From the NCBI GenBank assembly GCA_036635475.1, contig JAVWQH010000019.1, positions 1 through 41,278 on the forward strand: a stretch of DNA of 41,278 nt. Direction: 5' to 3'. Shown in pieces: positions 38,898-41,278 of the stretch. Under the pieces are notes generated by a model that had not been told where the DNA came from, searched no databases, and saw only the letters and a program-made list of their open reading frames with translations. The stretch's first letter is position 1. Every line of letters starts with the position of its first letter. A program made the position numbers and the translations under genes. The stretch comes from JAHHUA01 sp036635475. Lineage in GTDB: Bacteria; Bacillota; Clostridia; Oscillospirales; Ruminococcaceae.

Positions 38898-40785
38898 CGT
38901 CTTTTATACCTCTATTTGAATTTTGTTCAAGCCAAACCACAAGAACAGAAATATCGGCTGGACTAACTCCAGATATTCTGGAAGCTTGTCCAAGGTTTTG
39001 TGGTTTAATTTTGTTCAATTTTTCTCTAGCTTCCAATCTAAGACCTGTAATTTGCAAATAATTTAATTTTTCGTCAAGCTGTTTATATTCCAATCGGTGC
39101 ATTTCTTCAACTTGAGCATATTGTTTTTTGATATATCCCTCATATTTAACATCAGTTTCAACCTGTTCAAAGACTGCAAGAGGCAGTTCTGGACGAGTTA
39201 AATCAAATTTTGTGAGGTCGCAGTAGTTGATTTGAGGCCGTTTTATGAGTTCAATGAGTTTAACCGCATTTTGCAGCGGCGCTGTTTCACGTGAAACAAG
39301 CAACTCATTTAATTCATCAGTGAGTGGGATTGTTGTGGCTTTGGCTCTTTTGAGTTCATCAGCAATTAATTGCAGTTTCAGCAGATATTTATCCCATCTT
39401 TCATCTGAAATAAGTCCGATTTCTCTTCCAAAAGGTGTTAATCTCTTGTCGGCATTATCCTGACGCAAAATCAAGCGGTATTCTGAACGTGATGTCATCA
39501 TACGGTAAGGGTCGGAACAGCCTTTTATAATAATATCGTCAATTAAAGTTCCAATGTAAGATGTGGAGCGGTCAAGGGTAAATTCGCTTTGTCCTTTGAT
39601 TTTTCTTGCGGCATTAATTCCGGCAATAAGTCCCTGTGCAGCCGCTTCTTCATACCCCGAAGTTCCGTTAAACTGTCCTGCTCCATATAATCCCTCAATA
39701 ACTTTGAACTCCAAAGTGGCTTTAAGGCTTGTCGGATTGACACAATCATACTCAATCGCATAAGCATTTCGCATAATTTTGACGTTTTCCATTCCCACAA
39801 TTGAACGATACATTTCAACCTGAACTTCTTCAGGAAGTGATGTTGAAACCCCTTGCAAATATATTTCTTCTGTATCTAATCCCATGGGCTCAACAAAAAT
39901 CTGATGACGTTTTTTGTCAGCAAATCTAACAACTTTGTCCTCAATGCTCGGGCAATATCTCGGGCCAACTCCTTCAATATTTCCGCTGTACATAGCCGAT
40001 TTTTGTATATTATCCCTGATAATTTGATGAGTATTTTCGTTGGTATATGCAATGTAGCAATCAGCTTTATTTACAAGTTCACCCTCTGTTTCAAAAGAAA
40101 ATGGTGTGATAATTTCGTCCCCTTGCTGAATTTCAAGCTTGCTATAATCAATACTTCTTTTGTGAACTCTTGCTGGTGTTCCAGTTTTAAATCTCCGCAA
40201 TTCAACCCCAAGGCTCATAAGCTTTTCTGTTAAGTGCGTTGCCGCATGCATACCGTCAGGCCCACTTGAAAAATGCTGATGCCCCACATGTATCGTTCCA
40301 TTTAAAAACGTTCCTGTACATAAAATTGCCGCTTTAACAGGGTGCACTGCCCCCAACTGCGTCACAACTGCCTCTACCCTGTTTTCATCGCTAACTCTTA
40401 CATCAACAATTTCCGCCTGCTTTACATCTAAATTAACTTGATTTTCTAACGCCTTTTTCATGTATTTATGGTACTCTATTCTATCCGCTTGCACCCTCAA
40501 ACTATGCACTGCCGGACCTTTTCCCAAATTTAACATTCGGCTTTGTATAAATGTCGCATCAGCCGCTTTTCCCATTTCTCCGCCTAACGCATCAATTTCC
40601 CTCACTAAATGCCCTTTTGCTGTTCCTCCTATGGACGGATTGCAAGGCAAATTTCCTATAGCATCTAACGATATTGTGAATACTATCGTTTTTAATCCCA
40701 ATCTCGCCGCTGCTAACCCTGCCTCTATCCCCGCATGTCCTCCACCTATTACCGCTATATCATAGCTTTCACCAGTATATTCCAT
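38890..40785 (-). CDS. mnmG: tRNA uridine-5-carboxymethylaminomethyl modification enzyme MnmG
   Basis: 631 residues. FAD-binding IGGGHAGIEAGLAAARLGLK at the N-terminus, then GNLPCNPSIGGTAKGHLVRE and TGTFLNGTIHVG, followed by SYIGTLIDDIIIKGCSDPYR and the C-terminal ISGVSPADISVLVVWLEQN domain. With MnmE it modifies U34 of tRNAs. mnmE would normally be the next gene upstream, but only non-coding repeats are seen. The codons for VSRET (near residue 497) contain a perfect parS site. Start ATG at 40785 after AAAGGAGCG. Confidence 0.96.
   Translation of the reverse strand: MEYTGESYDIAVIGGGHAGIEAGLAAARLGLKTIVFTISLDAIGNLPCNPSIGGTAKGHLVREIDALGGEMGKAADATFIQSRMLNLGKGPAVHSLRVQADRIEYHKYMKKALENQVNLDVKQAEIVDVRVSDENRVEAVVTQLGAVHPVKAAILCTGTFLNGTIHVGHQHFSSGPDGMHAATHLTEKLMSLGVELRRFKTGTPARVHKRSIDYSKLEIQQGDEIITPFSFETEGELVNKADCYIAYTNENTHQIIRDNIQKSAMYSGNIEGVGPRYCPSIEDKVVRFADKKRHQIFVEPMGLDTEEIYLQGVSTSLPEEVQVEMYRSIVGMENVKIMRNAYAIEYDCVNPTSLKATLEFKVIEGLYGAGQFNGTSGYEEAAAQGLIAGINAARKIKGQSEFTLDRSTSYIGTLIDDIIIKGCSDPYRMMTSRSEYRLILRQDNADKRLTPFGREIGLISDERWDKYLLKLQLIADELKRAKATTIPLTDELNELLVSRETAPLQNAVKLIELIKRPQINYCDLTKFDLTRPELPLAVFEQVETDVKYEGYIKKQYAQVEEMHRLEYKQLDEKLNYLQITGLRLEAREKLNKIKPQNLGQASRISGVSPADISVLVVWLEQNSNRGIKDDE
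39283..39298. other. parS site, perfect consensus, inside mnmG
   Basis: TGTTTCACGTGAAACA, identical to the canonical chromosomal parS palindrome, located in the mnmG coding region (LVSRETA codons). It is about 3 kb from parB and would load ParB-CTP near the origin. Confidence 0.93.
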
Positions 40786-41278
40786 ATATTTTTCGCTCCT
40801 TTTAAGCGTTATTTCCTTTTTATTTCTTTGCCACTCATTTTTGAAAATTAAGTAAATCTTCCCTCTTTATTTAATCCATTCTCTTATTCTATCTTTTGTT
40901 TCTTCCCAGCTTATTACGTGAGCCGATTTTTTGAAAAAAATCGAGTAAAACTTCAATCTTTATGTGATGTATTCTCTTCTTCTGTCTTTTGTTTCTTCCT
41001 AACTTATTACGTGAACCGATTTTTTGAAAAAAATCGAGTAAAACTTCAATCTTTATCTGATATATTCTCTTCTTCTGTCTTTTGTTTCTCACCAACTTAT
41101 TACGTGAGCCGATTTTTTGAAAAAAATCGAGTAAAACTTCAATCTTTATGTGATCTATTCTCTTCTTCTGTCTTTTGTCGGTTCGTAAATTTGCTAAAAT
41201 TTTTGTCCGTTCCCCTCTGCTTCAATCTCTGCAAAACTTCGCTCGCCGCTTGTTCGGGTAAAGCCGAACAATGCACTC
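40786..41278. other. Non-coding region upstream of mnmG
   Basis: About 490 bp to the window end. Besides the mnmG ribosome site it holds the 93-bp tandem repeat and, at the right end, unassigned sequence without a convincing gene. Confidence 0.5.
40911..41189. repeat. 93-bp tandem repeat, three units
   Basis: Units begin TTATTACGTGA(G/A)CCGATTTT at 40911, 41004 and 41097, with only a few substitutions between them. Each contains the 20-base palindrome CGATTTTTTGAAAAAAATCG. A degenerate fourth unit can be traced at about 40818-40910. The unit length is a multiple of three, leaving an open frame on the minus strand, but no good start codon or ribosome site accompanies it, so it is treated as non-coding. 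Confidence 0.85.

Noticed and set aside
40889..41095. Minus-strand open frame through the 93-bp repeats encoding a 31-residue repeated peptide
   Set aside because: The frame is a by-product of a unit length divisible by three. The only starts are TTG or internal codons without a ribosome site, and the frame is closed by a stop a short way upstream of the array.
40911..41189. Tandem repeat considered as a CRISPR array
   Set aside because: There are no unique spacers between constant repeats, the unit is 93 bp and continuous, and no cas genes are nearby.
40786..41278. Missing mnmE upstream of mnmG taken as a deletion
   Set aside because: The window ends too soon; mnmE may lie just beyond 41278 or elsewhere.

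Overview
The window looks like the chromosome of a low-GC Gram-positive bacterium of the class Clostridia. The evidence is the AT-rich sequence with strong AGGAGG-type ribosome binding sites, the order mnmG-rsmG-noc-like-parA-parB-serS, an unbroken S10-spc-alpha ribosomal protein cluster carrying a KOW-domain gene between map and infA, zinc-type S4, S14, L24 and L36, and a class B sortase. This is inference from gene content; no marker in the window fixes the genus.

Layout. Positions 22-7484, minus strand: a block of phage virion genes in the order scaffold, major capsid, small unknown protein, adaptor, propeller-like tail protein and four or five fibre or tip proteins. Portal, terminase, tape measure, integrase and lysis genes are not present, so the part in view is a structural cassette of a short-tailed phage or a prophage remnant cut off just upstream of the scaffold gene. 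Positions 7714-10449, plus strand: a self-contained MFS transporter plus ArsR-type regulator unit with an operator-like dyad on its promoter. Positions 10458-13465: a metallophosphoesterase (minus), then a D-Ala-D-Ala carboxypeptidase interrupted by a 100-N assembly gap, and a class B sortase, both plus strand. Positions 13551-29084, minus strand: the S10-spc-alpha cluster from rpsJ to rplQ (30 genes), including rpmJ and rpmD. It is driven by tandem promoters at 29412-29582 through a roughly 320-nt leader that carries an intrinsic terminator and a competing antiterminator pairing. Positions 29633-31320: a lipoprotein gene, a 470-bp region with a 52-bp direct repeat, and a tRNA-Met/tRNA-Glu operon. 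Positions 31490-40785, minus strand: guaB, acyl-ACP thioesterase, serS, parB, parA, a second ParB/Noc-like gene, rsmG and mnmG. The last 400 bp hold a 93-bp tandem repeat.

How the parts fit. The ribosomal cluster supplies translation, secretion (SecY), RNA polymerase alpha, adenylate kinase and methionine aminopeptidase from one long transcription unit. Three of its longest internal gaps (rpsJ-rplC, rplW-rplB, rpsQ-rplN) can fold into strong RNA structures that may act as internal control points. The right-hand region is the origin-proximal segregation locus: a perfect parS site lies inside mnmG, and two parS-like sites lie immediately upstream of the parA promoter. The most interesting candidates for new biology are the three-way-junction RNA ahead of rplN, the S10 attenuator, the mutually exclusive hairpins ahead of rplB, and an SOS-box-like palindrome inside the phage tail operon. 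I found no convincing novel multi-gene defence or metabolic system. No database search was possible, so family names rest on recognisable motifs, length and context.
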